Shown one piece after another: positions 7,409-15,855 of a stretch of 34,095 bases of DNA; the first letter of the stretch is position 1; each line of letters begins with the position of its first letter. Where the stretch lies: the NCBI GenBank assembly GCA_021827845.1, contig JAKAUB010000158.1, positions 1-34,095 of the forward strand. Direction: 5' to 3'. Origin of the DNA: Acidobacteriota bacterium. GTDB lineage: Bacteria; Acidobacteriota; Terriglobia; Terriglobales; Acidobacteriaceae. The position numbers and the translations under genes are program-made. The notes below the pieces were generated by a model. The model did no database searches. It saw nothing but the letters and a program-made list of their open reading frames with translations, and was not told the origin of the DNA.

Positions 7409-9532
7409 ATGCCGTCAACGCTCTCTGCTCTGCGGATTTCCCGTCTTATGACGTTGGCATGCCTGTTGACGGTCACGCCGCTGCTGGCGGAGACCTGCGG
7501 AACGCATGCGCTGCAGGCAAATTTCTCGGCGGACGGGACCTATTCCATTACTAGGGCCCAAGGAAACATCCACTGGACGGGAAAACTGCCGGAGCCGGGC
7601 CGGGTGCGGAAATTCTCTGATCACGACGCCCTGGGCGACTCTTGCGGCCTGCGCTTTCAGGGCGAGAAGTCGGATGAGGTCGACACAATTCGCGTCTATC
7701 CCGCGCAGGGAGTGGTGACGCTGACGGTGCGAACGGCCTCGGAGCGTCCACAGTTTCCGCGTCTGTCCGGCGTTTCCATGGACTGGCACCCGCTTGGTTT
7801 TGGTGTCGCCCCGTTCGGCCCGTATACATTCAACCACCTGCATCATCAGGGTCCGTGGGTGCTGTTCGACGGCAAGTTTGACACCGTTGTGGTGTCACCC
7901 GCCGACCACTTTTTTGTCAGCGATCTCCAGTTGCAGAACGGCGAGTTGCGTTCCGGATTTCTTGCCTCCGCACCCGAGGCACCCGCCCACACACTGCATA
8001 CGACTGTCATTACATTCGGCGACGGTATCCACGCGACCCTTACTGCATGGGGGCATGCCATGCAGGCCTGGGCTGCGCGGCCGGTGGTGCGCAATGACGC
8101 CGGCCCGCTGCTGCGCGGCTTGAGCTACTGGACGGACAATGGCGCGTACTACTACTACAAGTTTGATCCGAAGCTGGACTACACCGGCACGCTGTTGGCG
8201 GTGGCCGACAGGTTTCATCAGGAAGGCGTGCCGCTGCACCTGATGCAACTGGATAGCTGGTTCTATCCCAAGGGGCCGGAGCAGCAGTGGCAGGTGCGCC
8301 ATTGGGAGCATGGCGCGGGCGGCGCCTACCGGTACGAGCCGGACAAGCAATTATTCCCGGACGGCATCAATGCATTCGCCAGCAAGCTGGATTTACCGAT
8401 GGCCGTGCATGGTCGCTGGATCGACCAGAGCAGCCCGTATCGCCATATGTACAAAATGTCCGGGAATGTCATCATCGACCCGGCGTACTGGAAGCAGACA
8501 GCCGCGTGGCTGCACGCGGCGAACGTTGTGGTGTATGAGCAGGACTGGCTGGGGACCTTCGCGCAGGCGGAGGCAAACTTCACCGCGCCTGAGGCCTACC
8601 ACGACGAAATGGCACATGCGATGCGCCAGCAGGGAATTGCTCTGCAATACTGCATGCCCGCGCCAGCGGATTATCTGCAGGGCGTGCGCTATCCCAACTT
8701 GACGACGATCCGCACCAGCGACGACCGCTTTGAGCCCGCCCGGTGGGACGAGTTTCTCTACGATTCGCAGATCGCCTACGCGCTCGGCATCTGGCCGTGG
8801 AGCGATGTGTTTATGAGTTCTGAGACGGCGAATCTGGTGCTGTCCACGCTGTCGTCCGGTCCAGTCGGCGTGGGCGACGCCATCGACAAAATCGACGCCA
8901 AAAATCTGCTGCGTGCAGCGCGCGCCGATGGCGTCCTGGTGAAGCCGGATCACGGCATCCGCCCCCTGGACCGCATATACCTGGCGGATGCAGCAGGCCA
9001 TCCGGCAGCGATGGTCGCGGTGGCGCAGTCGCAGCAGGCGGCCGGGACCACTTCCTACGTCTTTGCGTATCCGCGCCACCAGGAGACGGCGGCCGCTTTT
9101 ACGCCTGCTGAGCTGGGCTACAAGGGACAGGTGGTCGTCTATAACTGGCGCACCGGGGACGGAACCATTCAAGACGCGGGTGTGACCGATCGCTTACCGC
9201 TCGCCGATGGCTGGGGCTATGCCGTAGTGGCGCCGGTAAACGCGGGCCTGGCGCTGGTCGGCGATCCGCAGATGATTGCGACGATGGGCAGGCAGCGGCT
9301 GGCAGCGCGTCCGATCTCGGCCAGCGGCGGTCTCGCGATTGACCTTCGTTTTGCCCCGGGAGAGAGCAGCCAGGCTCTCGTGCTCTACGCGGCGAAGGCT
9401 CCCGGCGTTCGCGTGACGGCAGGGAAGATCCAGTCGCAGCGCTATAACGCAGCCAGCCATATGCTGCAGGTGACGTTGACGCCGGATGCAAAGGGCATGG
9501 CGCAACTGCAGGTGATGCCGGCCGGAAAGTAG
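7409..9532 (+). CDS. Secreted clan GH-D glycoside hydrolase-like protein (alpha-galactosidase-type barrel)
   Basis: A 707-residue exported protein with a signal peptide (hydrophobic core LACLLTVTPLLA, likely cleaved after Ala27). An N-terminal beta-rich domain is followed by a TIM barrel that starts near YWTDNGAYYYY (residues 240-250) and contains LHLMQLDSWF (Asp282), VYEQDWLG (Asp379) and TIRTSDD (Asp438-Asp439), then a C-terminal beta domain. The QDW strand corresponds in position to the nucleophile strand of GH27/GH36 enzymes, and R-T-S-D-D resembles their acid/base motif, so a retaining alpha-glycosidase is likely; the sugar specificity is not readable. The start ATG has GGAGG ten bases upstream; a longer frame from 7325 begins inside the ftsH terminator and is rejected. 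It has no carbohydrate-gene neighbours. Confidence 0.6.
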   Translation: MPSTLSALRISRLMTLACLLTVTPLLAETCGTHALQANFSADGTYSITRAQGNIHWTGKLPEPGRVRKFSDHDALGDSCGLRFQGEKSDEVDTIRVYPAQGVVTLTVRTASERPQFPRLSGVSMDWHPLGFGVAPFGPYTFNHLHHQGPWVLFDGKFDTVVVSPADHFFVSDLQLQNGELRSGFLASAPEAPAHTLHTTVITFGDGIHATLTAWGHAMQAWAARPVVRNDAGPLLRGLSYWTDNGAYYYYKFDPKLDYTGTLLAVADRFHQEGVPLHLMQLDSWFYPKGPEQQWQVRHWEHGAGGAYRYEPDKQLFPDGINAFASKLDLPMAVHGRWIDQSSPYRHMYKMSGNVIIDPAYWKQTAAWLHAANVVVYEQDWLGTFAQAEANFTAPEAYHDEMAHAMRQQGIALQYCMPAPADYLQGVRYPNLTTIRTSDDRFEPARWDEFLYDSQIAYALGIWPWSDVFMSSETANLVLSTLSSGPVGVGDAIDKIDAKNLLRAARADGVLVKPDHGIRPLDRIYLADAAGHPAAMVAVAQSQQAAGTTSYVFAYPRHQETAAAFTPAELGYKGQVVVYNWRTGDGTIQDAGVTDRLPLADGWGYAVVAPVNAGLALVGDPQMIATMGRQRLAARPISASGGLAIDLRFAPGESSQALVLYAAKAPGVRVTAGKIQSQRYNAASHMLQVTLTPDAKGMAQLQVMPAGK

Positions 9533-9559
9533 CGTGCTGCCTGCCGGCGAGCCGGGCCC

Positions 9560-9565
9560 TACAAT
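9560..9565 (+). promoter_or_regulatory. Possible -10 element of lptE-holA
   Basis: TACAAT is a five-of-six match to TATAAT and lies 22 bases before the lptE ATG, just after the stop codon of the glycosidase gene. The -35 region is weak (CTGCCT at 17 bases), so this is tentative. Confidence 0.3.
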
Positions 9566-9587
9566 AAGAGGGTCGTCTTCCAATTCC

Positions 9588-10109
9588 ATGCGGATGCTGC
9601 GCGCGCCAATCCTTCTTGTTCCTGTCGTATTGCTTGGCTGCGGCTACCACACGCCGCAGAGCAGTGAGCACCTGCCGCCCAGCATCACGTCCATCGATGT
9701 GCCGATTTTCAAGACGAACGTGACCAACTACAACACGGAGGTTGCGTTTACCCGCGCCGTGGTGCAGGAGCTGACAACGCGGACCAAGGACCGCATTACA
9801 GAAAGTGACAAACCGCACGCCGCCGATGCGGTTCTGCGCGGAACGATTCTGACCGAGACCTACACCCCGCTCACCTTCAACTCCGAGACCGGCCAGTCCT
9901 CCAGCTATCTGATCGCTATAACAGCGGCAGTTACACTGACCGCTGCCGACGGGACAGTGCTCTATAAGAACGATCATTTCCTCTACCGCGCGCAGTACCA
10001 GGCGACGGCCGATCTGGCGACCTTTATTCAGGAAGACTCGCCGGCTGTGCAGCGCATGGCCCATGAATTTGCCGCCGACCTGGTGAACGAGATGCTGGAG
10101 GGTTTCTAA
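9588..10109 (+). CDS. lptE: LPS-assembly lipoprotein LptE
   Basis: LptE is the outer-membrane lipoprotein that plugs the LptD barrel and helps deliver lipopolysaccharide to the cell surface. The 173-residue product has a lipoprotein signal with lipobox LLGC (Cys18) followed by GYHTP, the usual LptE opening, then SITSIDVPIF, a helix with AFTRAVVQEL, and a C-terminal helix MAHEFAADLVNEML. I start at the ATG at 9588, with ATG at 9594 also possible; either keeps the signal peptide, while the frame extension to 9534 adds a non-signal stretch. It precedes holA by one base. The lptE-holA adjacency is also found in E. coli, which supports the call despite the low sequence conservation of this family. 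Confidence 0.82.
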   Translation: MRMLRAPILLVPVVLLGCGYHTPQSSEHLPPSITSIDVPIFKTNVTNYNTEVAFTRAVVQELTTRTKDRITESDKPHAADAVLRGTILTETYTPLTFNSETGQSSSYLIAITAAVTLTAADGTVLYKNDHFLYRAQYQATADLATFIQEDSPAVQRMAHEFAADLVNEMLEGF

Positions 10110-10110
10110 C

Positions 10111-11235
10111 GTGCAGGCGGAACGGAAAGATCTCGGCGGAGGGTTTGCGGCCGTCGAGCGGTTGCTGCGCGAAGCCCGCACGGATGCACGCCGTGCCGGT
10201 TATGTGCTGGTGGGCGATGAGGCGTATCTGCAGCAGGAGGCCCGCCGCGGGCTGATCCGTGCGCTGCTCGACCCCTCGCTGATGGACTTTTGCCTGTCGG
10301 AGGTCGATTTGGCGGAAGCCAGCGTGTTTGAGGCGCTGGACCGCGTCAGTTCTCCCTCCCTGATGGCGCCGTTTCAGATCGTATTCGTGCGCAACGTGAA
10401 GCTGCTCTACCAGCGCGGCGCAAAGAAGGACGAGTTTGCGGCGATTGAAAAATATCTGAGAAATCCGAATCCTCAGGCGCTTCTGGTTTTTGTCGCGGAT
10501 CATCTGCACATTCCCGCTGATACGCGCCGCATGGACATGCAGGAGAAGGATCGCTACGAGAGGATTCGCGAGACGCTGGGCGAGCTCTGCGGCCTGGTCG
10601 AGCTGGCGCAGCCTGATGAAGCCACCGCGCTGCGCTGGGCCGTTGAAAGCTGCGCGGCTGCCGGATGCACGCTGACTCCCGACGCGGCGCGTGAGCTGAC
10701 GGATGCGCTGCATGCTGACCTGATGCAGATGGCATCGGAGCTTGAGAAGCTGCGGCTATATGTTGGCGACAAGCGCTCAATCGATGTGGCGGACGTTGAA
10801 GCGATGGTGGAGGCGGCGCGCCAGCGGTCGCTGTATGAGCTGACGGATGCAATCTCCGCGCACGACGCGGCGCGCGCGCTGTCGCTGCTGCACGGGCTGT
10901 TGAACGCAAGCGACGCCGGCGAAGATGGAGCGATTGGATATCTGCACATGCTGGCGCGAACCTTTCGCCAGATGCTGGTGATCCTTGAGAAGAATGTGCG
11001 GGATTCGCGGGCTATCTGGCAGGCATTGTGGCCCGGGTTTCGCGTGGCGCCCTTCGCCGTGGATGATCTGATCCGTCAGGCGCGGCGATATCGATCGCGA
11101 GAGGACCTGATGCGGATGCTCGAGCGCGTGGCGCGGGCCGATGTTGAGATTCGATCTTCACCCCCGGACAAGGCGATGGTGCTGGAGCGGATGGTGATCG
11201 ATCTGGCGCACATTGGAGCGTTGCCGGCCCGGTAG
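10111..11235 (+). CDS. holA: DNA polymerase III subunit delta
   Basis: HolA is the delta subunit of the clamp-loader complex and opens the beta sliding clamp so it can be loaded on DNA. The 374-residue protein shows the family pattern: an N-terminal domain with YVLVGDEAYLQQEA (non-functional P-loop region), FQIVFVRNVKLL, the segment LLVFVADHLHIPAD, a lid domain with LHADLMQMASELEKLRLYVG, and a C-terminal collar domain with ISAHDAARALSLLHGLL and MLARTFRQMLVI. It starts with GTG one base after the lptE stop, so the two are translationally coupled. It converges on the transporter gene 54 bp downstream, with no terminator seen between them. Confidence 0.92.
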   Translation: MQAERKDLGGGFAAVERLLREARTDARRAGYVLVGDEAYLQQEARRGLIRALLDPSLMDFCLSEVDLAEASVFEALDRVSSPSLMAPFQIVFVRNVKLLYQRGAKKDEFAAIEKYLRNPNPQALLVFVADHLHIPADTRRMDMQEKDRYERIRETLGELCGLVELAQPDEATALRWAVESCAAAGCTLTPDAARELTDALHADLMQMASELEKLRLYVGDKRSIDVADVEAMVEAARQRSLYELTDAISAHDAARALSLLHGLLNASDAGEDGAIGYLHMLARTFRQMLVILEKNVRDSRAIWQALWPGFRVAPFAVDDLIRQARRYRSREDLMRMLERVARADVEIRSSPPDKAMVLERMVIDLAHIGALPAR

Positions 11236-11289
11236 CGTATCCCCGGCGAACTCGACGCCGATTGGCTGCGAGAATAACAGAGATGACCG

Positions 11290-12225
11290 CTAGACGATTG
11301 CCCGGTCCGGCTCAAGATTCCCATGCTGGCGCACGGTCATGGTGACGGCGGAGACGATGATCATCGCGCCGCCTACCCATCCCGCAGCGCCCAGCCGCTC
11401 ACCGAGCAGGGTGATGCCGAGGACCGAGCCGAGGATCGGTTCCAGGTTCAAAAAGACCGCAGCGCGCGAGGCGGGGACACGCGTGAGGCCCCAGTTCCAC
11501 AGCACGCTGGAGCTGGCGGTGCAGAGCAGACCGCTGGCAGCCAGAGCCAGCCACGCTGTCAGCGAAATATGAATGGGGGGCGGTCCGTCGACGGCGAAGA
11601 CCCATACGGCCAGCATCGCGGTTCCGCATAGCAGACCCCACGCCGTGATGACCAACGGAGAATGGCGGCGGAGCAAGTGCTGATTCAGCAGAATCCAAGC
11701 GACGGAGATCAGCAGGGAAACGACGATCATCGAGTCGCCGGCGATGCTTGGACGGTCGCCGCCGCGGCCCGCCGATCCGCTGACAAATGCGATTAATACA
11801 GCGCCCGCTGTAGAGATTGCGAGCAGCAGCCACCCGCCGGCATCCAGACGCTCATGCGCGAATACAGTCGCCGCAAGCGCCAGAACAACGGGCAGCGTGC
11901 CGACCATCAACGCCGCGTGGGAGACTGTGGTGCGCGCCAGGCCGGCGAACTGCGGCAGAAATTGCAAGGGGACCCCAAGGAACCACGCCAGCAGCAGAAT
12001 GCGCCACTCCTGACGGTTGAGCTGCGGCCGGTGACGCAGCAAGACCGGGGATAGACCGGCGAGCGCAAACAAAAACCGATAGAGCACCATGTGCGCGGAG
12101 CTCATTTCGCGCAGCGCGATTTTGCCAAAGAAAAAGCCTGTGCCCCAGAACGTTCCGGCAAGTGCGCAGGAGCCGTAGCCAAGAGCGGTAAAGCGGCGGT
12201 TGCTGGAAGATACCTGGAGGCTCAT
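11290..12225 (-). CDS. DMT-superfamily (EamA) transporter
   Basis: A 311-residue inner-membrane protein with about ten hydrophobic segments arranged as two EamA repeats, the second starting near SMIVVSLLISVAWILLNQHL and ending with NLEPILGSVLGITLLGERL, the characteristic EamA end motif. Members export amino acids, nucleotides or other metabolites; substrate cannot be inferred. No strong Shine-Dalgarno sequence is seen before the ATG at 12225. Upstream lies the terminator of the M13 peptidase gene, so it has its own promoter in the roughly 90 bases between them, which I could not identify. It is convergent with holA. Confidence 0.87.
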   Translation of the reverse strand: MSLQVSSSNRRFTALGYGSCALAGTFWGTGFFFGKIALREMSSAHMVLYRFLFALAGLSPVLLRHRPQLNRQEWRILLLAWFLGVPLQFLPQFAGLARTTVSHAALMVGTLPVVLALAATVFAHERLDAGGWLLLAISTAGAVLIAFVSGSAGRGGDRPSIAGDSMIVVSLLISVAWILLNQHLLRRHSPLVITAWGLLCGTAMLAVWVFAVDGPPPIHISLTAWLALAASGLLCTASSSVLWNWGLTRVPASRAAVFLNLEPILGSVLGITLLGERLGAAGWVGGAMIIVSAVTMTVRQHGNLEPDRAIV

Positions 12226-12314
12226 TCGGGAGTTGGTGGCTGCGCTGAAAATGGTGGCTGGTTTCAGAATCGCAGATTCCGTGGCGATCGAACAGATGCA
12301 GCCCCGTCAACGAT

Positions 12315-12348
12315 AAAAAAGCGGGATGCAGTGTGAGCTGCATCCCGC
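12315..12348 (-). terminator. Rho-independent terminator of the M13 peptidase gene
   Basis: A perfect 11-bp stem (GCGGGATGCAG at 12321-12331 with CTGCATCCCGC at 12338-12348) and a 6-base loop lie 26 bases after the peptidase stop codon. On the minus strand it is followed by six T. Confidence 0.92.
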
Positions 12349-12373
12349 GGGGTTGCGGCGTGCGCGTGTCGAA

Positions 12374-14461
12374 CTACCAGACGCGGCAGCGGTTCGCGGG
12401 GGCCATCGGCTGGCCGGTTTTGCAACTGAACGCCGTTGCAAACTCCGGCATGTTGCGCACCACGCCGTTGGCACGGAACTGATCGGGCGAGTGGGGATCG
12501 GTTTGCACGATCAACCGGATGAACTGCGGCCGGTCATTCGTACACCAGTTCTGCGCATAGCCGATGAAGAATTGCTGCACCGGCGTGTAGAGCCCCATCT
12601 TCTTCGACAGGTCAATATTGTGGTGCGCCGCCCAGGCCTCCATCGCCATGTAGGCCAGACGGATGCCCCCGTTGTCAGCCGTGTTTTCACCAAGCGTCAG
12701 CTTGCCATTGATATGCAGATTGTCGATGGCAGTGAAGCCCGAGTATTCGTTGGCGATGCATTCTGTGCGGGCGTCGAACTGCTTTTTGTCCTCCGGCGTC
12801 CACCAGTTCTTCAGGTTGCCATAGCCGTCAAACTGGGATCCCTGGTCGTCGAAGCCGTGCGTCAATTCATGACCCACGACGGCGCCGATGTGGCCGTAGT
12901 TGACCTCGCGAGGTGCTGAGTGGTCATAAAATGGCGGCTGCAGGATTCCCGCCGGGAAGTTGATGTTGTTCATGCTCGGGTCGTAGTACGCGTTGACGGT
13001 GGGCGGCGACATATCCCACTCCTCTTTATTCACCGGCTTGTTGATCTTGTTCAGCTGGCGGGCGGACTCGAACTCACGGGCACGAATGGCGTTGCCAAGC
13101 GCGTCATTAGGCTTGATCTCGAGTTTGGAATAGTCCCGCCATTTGTCGGGATAGCCGATCTTATTGGTGATCAGATCGAGCTTCTGAATGGCCTTCACCT
13201 TCGTTTCCGGGCTCATCCAGGTCAGCTTGGTCAGGTCGGTGTTCATGGCAGACTCAATGGCCTTCACCATGTTCAGGGTCTGCTCTTTGCTGTCACCGGC
13301 GAAATACTTCTCGACATACACCTTGCCGAGCGCTTCGCCGAGCGAAGCGTTTGTCGCCGAGACGCAGGTCTTCCAGCGCACCGGCTTCGTGGGTACTCCC
13401 GAGAGAATGTGGCCATAGAAGTCGAAGTGTTCATCATCGAATGCTGCCGGCAGCCGCGAGGCGTAGGAGTCCAGCAGGTGAACGCGCAGATAGTTCCGGA
13501 TCGTCGCCATATCCGTCTGCTGCAGCACGGACTGCAATCCTTGGAAGAAGGCGGGATTGGCGACATTCAGCGTGGTGATAGGCGGCGTACCCGCGTCCCT
13601 CAGCAATTTGGGCCACTGCAGGGTCGGGTCAGTTGAGGCCAGCGTGGTGAGCGGCTCGATGTGGTAGGTCTTGTACGGGTCGCGGCGATCTACAACGCCC
13701 ATTGAGATTTTTGCCAGCGAGGTCTCGAGCGCGAGGATGGACTGCGCTTCCGCGTCCGCCTTGCTCTGTGGGTCGCCCGCAAGGTGCAGCATTTTCGCGA
13801 GATGCTGCACGTATTGCTGGCGCAGCTTTACGCTCTTTGCGTCGGTCCGCAGGTAATAGTCCTTTTCGGGGAGGCCGAGGCCACCCTGATCCACGACGGC
13901 AATCTCTTTGGTCGCGTCTTTGAAGTCCTGCATGGAGCCAATATCAAAGAACGCCGGTACGCTCATCTTCTGGTACTGCGCCAGCAACGCTGGCAGCTCG
14001 CTCTTGTTCTTGAGCGCAGCGATCTTCGCCAGCTCCGGCTGCAGCGGCTTCAGACCATCCGCATTGATGGCAGCCGTATTCATGCAGCTTCCGTAGTAAT
14101 CGCCGATCTTCTGCTCATCGGGGGAGCGTCCCGCTGTCTGCTTCTCAGCGGTTTCCAGAATGCCGTGCAGAAGCTGGTGGTTATACTCGTTCAGATTTTC
14201 GAACTGGTCGTAGAGCGGCAGGTCGGCGGGGATAGGATACTTTTGTGCGAATTTTCCGCAGGCGAACTGGTAGAAATTCGTACACGGATCTGCTGACGTA
14301 TCCATGATGGAAGAGTCAAAGCCGGGGATGGGAGAAATCTTGTGCATCGGTTGAGGGGCTACGCCGGTCGAGGGCCGTTGCGCATGCGCAGCGGCACCCC
14401 CCAGCGCCACAAAAGACAGGACGGTAGCCGCGAGGATTCGCGGCACGGGTTTTGCTTCCAT
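12374..14461 (-). CDS. Secreted M13-family metallopeptidase (neprilysin/PepO type)
   Basis: A 695-residue zinc endopeptidase that cleaves oligopeptides, exported by a signal peptide (hydrophobic core ATVLSFVALGGAAAHA, cleavage near residue 26-28). The N-terminal M13 domain begins at SADPCTNFYQFACGKF. Catalytic features lie near the C-terminus: NAYYDPSMNNINFPAGIL, the zinc motif HELTH at 531-535, and GENTAD with the third ligand Glu592; the protein ends CRVW, as usual for the family. I choose the ATG at 14461, with GAGAGGAA about ten bases upstream; the longer frame from 14518 would overlap the divergent gene and put 19 residues before the signal peptide. Starts of this gene and the divergent one are only about 42 bp apart, so they share a short control region. 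A terminator follows. Confidence 0.93.
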   Translation of the reverse strand: MEAKPVPRILAATVLSFVALGGAAAHAQRPSTGVAPQPMHKISPIPGFDSSIMDTSADPCTNFYQFACGKFAQKYPIPADLPLYDQFENLNEYNHQLLHGILETAEKQTAGRSPDEQKIGDYYGSCMNTAAINADGLKPLQPELAKIAALKNKSELPALLAQYQKMSVPAFFDIGSMQDFKDATKEIAVVDQGGLGLPEKDYYLRTDAKSVKLRQQYVQHLAKMLHLAGDPQSKADAEAQSILALETSLAKISMGVVDRRDPYKTYHIEPLTTLASTDPTLQWPKLLRDAGTPPITTLNVANPAFFQGLQSVLQQTDMATIRNYLRVHLLDSYASRLPAAFDDEHFDFYGHILSGVPTKPVRWKTCVSATNASLGEALGKVYVEKYFAGDSKEQTLNMVKAIESAMNTDLTKLTWMSPETKVKAIQKLDLITNKIGYPDKWRDYSKLEIKPNDALGNAIRAREFESARQLNKINKPVNKEEWDMSPPTVNAYYDPSMNNINFPAGILQPPFYDHSAPREVNYGHIGAVVGHELTHGFDDQGSQFDGYGNLKNWWTPEDKKQFDARTECIANEYSGFTAIDNLHINGKLTLGENTADNGGIRLAYMAMEAWAAHHNIDLSKKMGLYTPVQQFFIGYAQNWCTNDRPQFIRLIVQTDPHSPDQFRANGVVRNMPEFATAFSCKTGQPMAPANRCRVW

Positions 14462-14503
14462 CAGCTTGGTTCCTCTCTTGTCTGAAGCGTACCTTTGAAT
14501 GTC

Positions 14504-15769
14504 ATGCAGCATGACCATCCATCTGATAAGGGAAAAGCAGGGAAGTCAATCCCTAAGCGTATCTATGTGTATGCCAGCAAACTGCTGGCTCTTTTCGCGG
14601 GAATTCTGACCCTCCCGGCGGGTGCGGGTTATGCGGCCGGAGCCCGGCCGGTCCGAGCTGCCGGCGCCCAGCCAGAGATACATATTCCAGTCGGTCCGTT
14701 GGGCTATACCGTTCCGGGGGTACTGCCGTCGTTGTACGCATACGCGCTGACCGAACTCTACTACATCGACGCCACGCATCTGCTGTTTGTGTTCAATCGG
14801 CATGGCCTGATTCGCCGCGACAATAGCTGCCCGCTACCGGATGCGGAGCAGCGGGTGGTCCGCGCCGTAGTTCTGGAACTGCCCACGGGCAAGGTAATTC
14901 GTCAGGCGGACTGGAACCTGTATGACCTCACAAACTATTTGTGGAGTCTCAATGATGGGTCCTTTCTTATGCGGCGCTGCATGCAATTGGAGCGCGTGGA
15001 CGCGACCCTGACGCCAAAGCCGTTGATTGCCGCTGCCGGCAAAATCGACGACATAACGTTTGCCCCAGACCGTTCTCTGATGTCGTTGGAGGAAGAGCCG
15101 CCACCTGTAATGCCTTCTGCGAAGGCTAAGTTGCACAGCGCGCAGCCGCCACTGCAGCCGATTTCGGTGCAATTTATCGGGCTGCAGCCCTTGCGGGTGG
15201 TGGCACGATCACGCGTACAAACCCCCGGCGACATTCCATTGATGAACTCAGGAATTCTTGTACCGTTGCCAGGAAAGAGCTCGCACTGGCTGTATACGTT
15301 ATTTCCATTTGCGGGGGCGCCCAGGCAAGTCGTCTCGGTAACGTCTTTTTGCCGCCCGCAGACGGTCCCGCTGGCACGGGCCATCTTCCTCTCAATGCTC
15401 TGCCCCAGTCCCCAGAACCTGGAGTATGACGGTTATAACCTGCAGGGTGGCCATATGTGGCGCATGGCCTTTGACCAGATGCATCTGCTGCCGCAATATC
15501 TGCTGAGCCGCGATGGCTCGCTTTTTGGGATTGAGACGCTGCACCTTACCCGGCCAATGTCCGGGATTGGTTCCCTGACGAAGGATGACGTGGATAGCCA
15601 GGTTCTCGACATCTTTAATACGTCGACGGGAAAGCCCATGGGGGAGCTTCAATTCACGCCCATTTACACCGCGGGGGGTAACGCGGACTTTTCCCCCGAT
15701 GGAACTCGGGTGGCCATCCTGCGGAACGGCGCCATCGAGATTTACCGGATCAGCGACTTGAGGCCTTAA
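14504..15769 (+). CDS. Exported protein of unknown function, possibly a beta-propeller
   Basis: I do not recognise a named family. The 421-residue product has a basic N-terminus and one hydrophobic stretch (LLALFAGILTLPAGAGYAAG), so it is probably exported. The rest alternates short strands: LYYIDATHLLFVFN, VVLELPTGKVI, LWSLNDGSFLMRR, and a C-terminal unit ADFSPDGTRVAILRNGAIEIYRI, which looks like WD40/TolB-type propeller blades. There are several Cys residues but no catalytic motif. The ATG at 14504 is preferred; a TTG three codons earlier is in frame and neither has a good Shine-Dalgarno sequence. It is divergent from the M13 peptidase gene. Function is unknown; exported propeller proteins of this kind are frequent in Acidobacteriaceae, which is recollection rather than search. 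Confidence 0.65.
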   Translation: MQHDHPSDKGKAGKSIPKRIYVYASKLLALFAGILTLPAGAGYAAGARPVRAAGAQPEIHIPVGPLGYTVPGVLPSLYAYALTELYYIDATHLLFVFNRHGLIRRDNSCPLPDAEQRVVRAVVLELPTGKVIRQADWNLYDLTNYLWSLNDGSFLMRRCMQLERVDATLTPKPLIAAAGKIDDITFAPDRSLMSLEEEPPPVMPSAKAKLHSAQPPLQPISVQFIGLQPLRVVARSRVQTPGDIPLMNSGILVPLPGKSSHWLYTLFPFAGAPRQVVSVTSFCRPQTVPLARAIFLSMLCPSPQNLEYDGYNLQGGHMWRMAFDQMHLLPQYLLSRDGSLFGIETLHLTRPMSGIGSLTKDDVDSQVLDIFNTSTGKPMGELQFTPIYTAGGNADFSPDGTRVAILRNGAIEIYRISDLRP

Positions 15770-15822
15770 GGGCCATCTCAGCGGCAATGACCTACTATTT
15801 TTTCTCCGCCTTGCCTCGGCTG

Positions 15823-15831
15823 TGCTAGAAC
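15823..15831 (+). promoter_or_regulatory. Possible extended -10 promoter of the membrane-protein gene
   Basis: TGC followed by TAGAAC forms an extended -10 element 24 bases upstream of the ATG at 15856. The -35 region lies in a T-rich stretch without a clear hexamer. Tentative. Confidence 0.3.
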
Positions 15832-15855
15832 CAGTCTCAACTGAGGAATTGGACG

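Noticed and set aside
14544-14549. TTGACT as a -35 box for the M13 peptidase gene
   Set aside because: The best -10 at a usable spacing (TCAGAT at 17 bases) matches only three positions, so I did not list it as a promoter.
15750-15815. GGCC-TTAAG-GGCC and a later run of T after the propeller-like gene as a terminator
   Set aside because: The stem is only four base pairs and the T run starts more than 20 bases downstream, too far for an intrinsic terminator.
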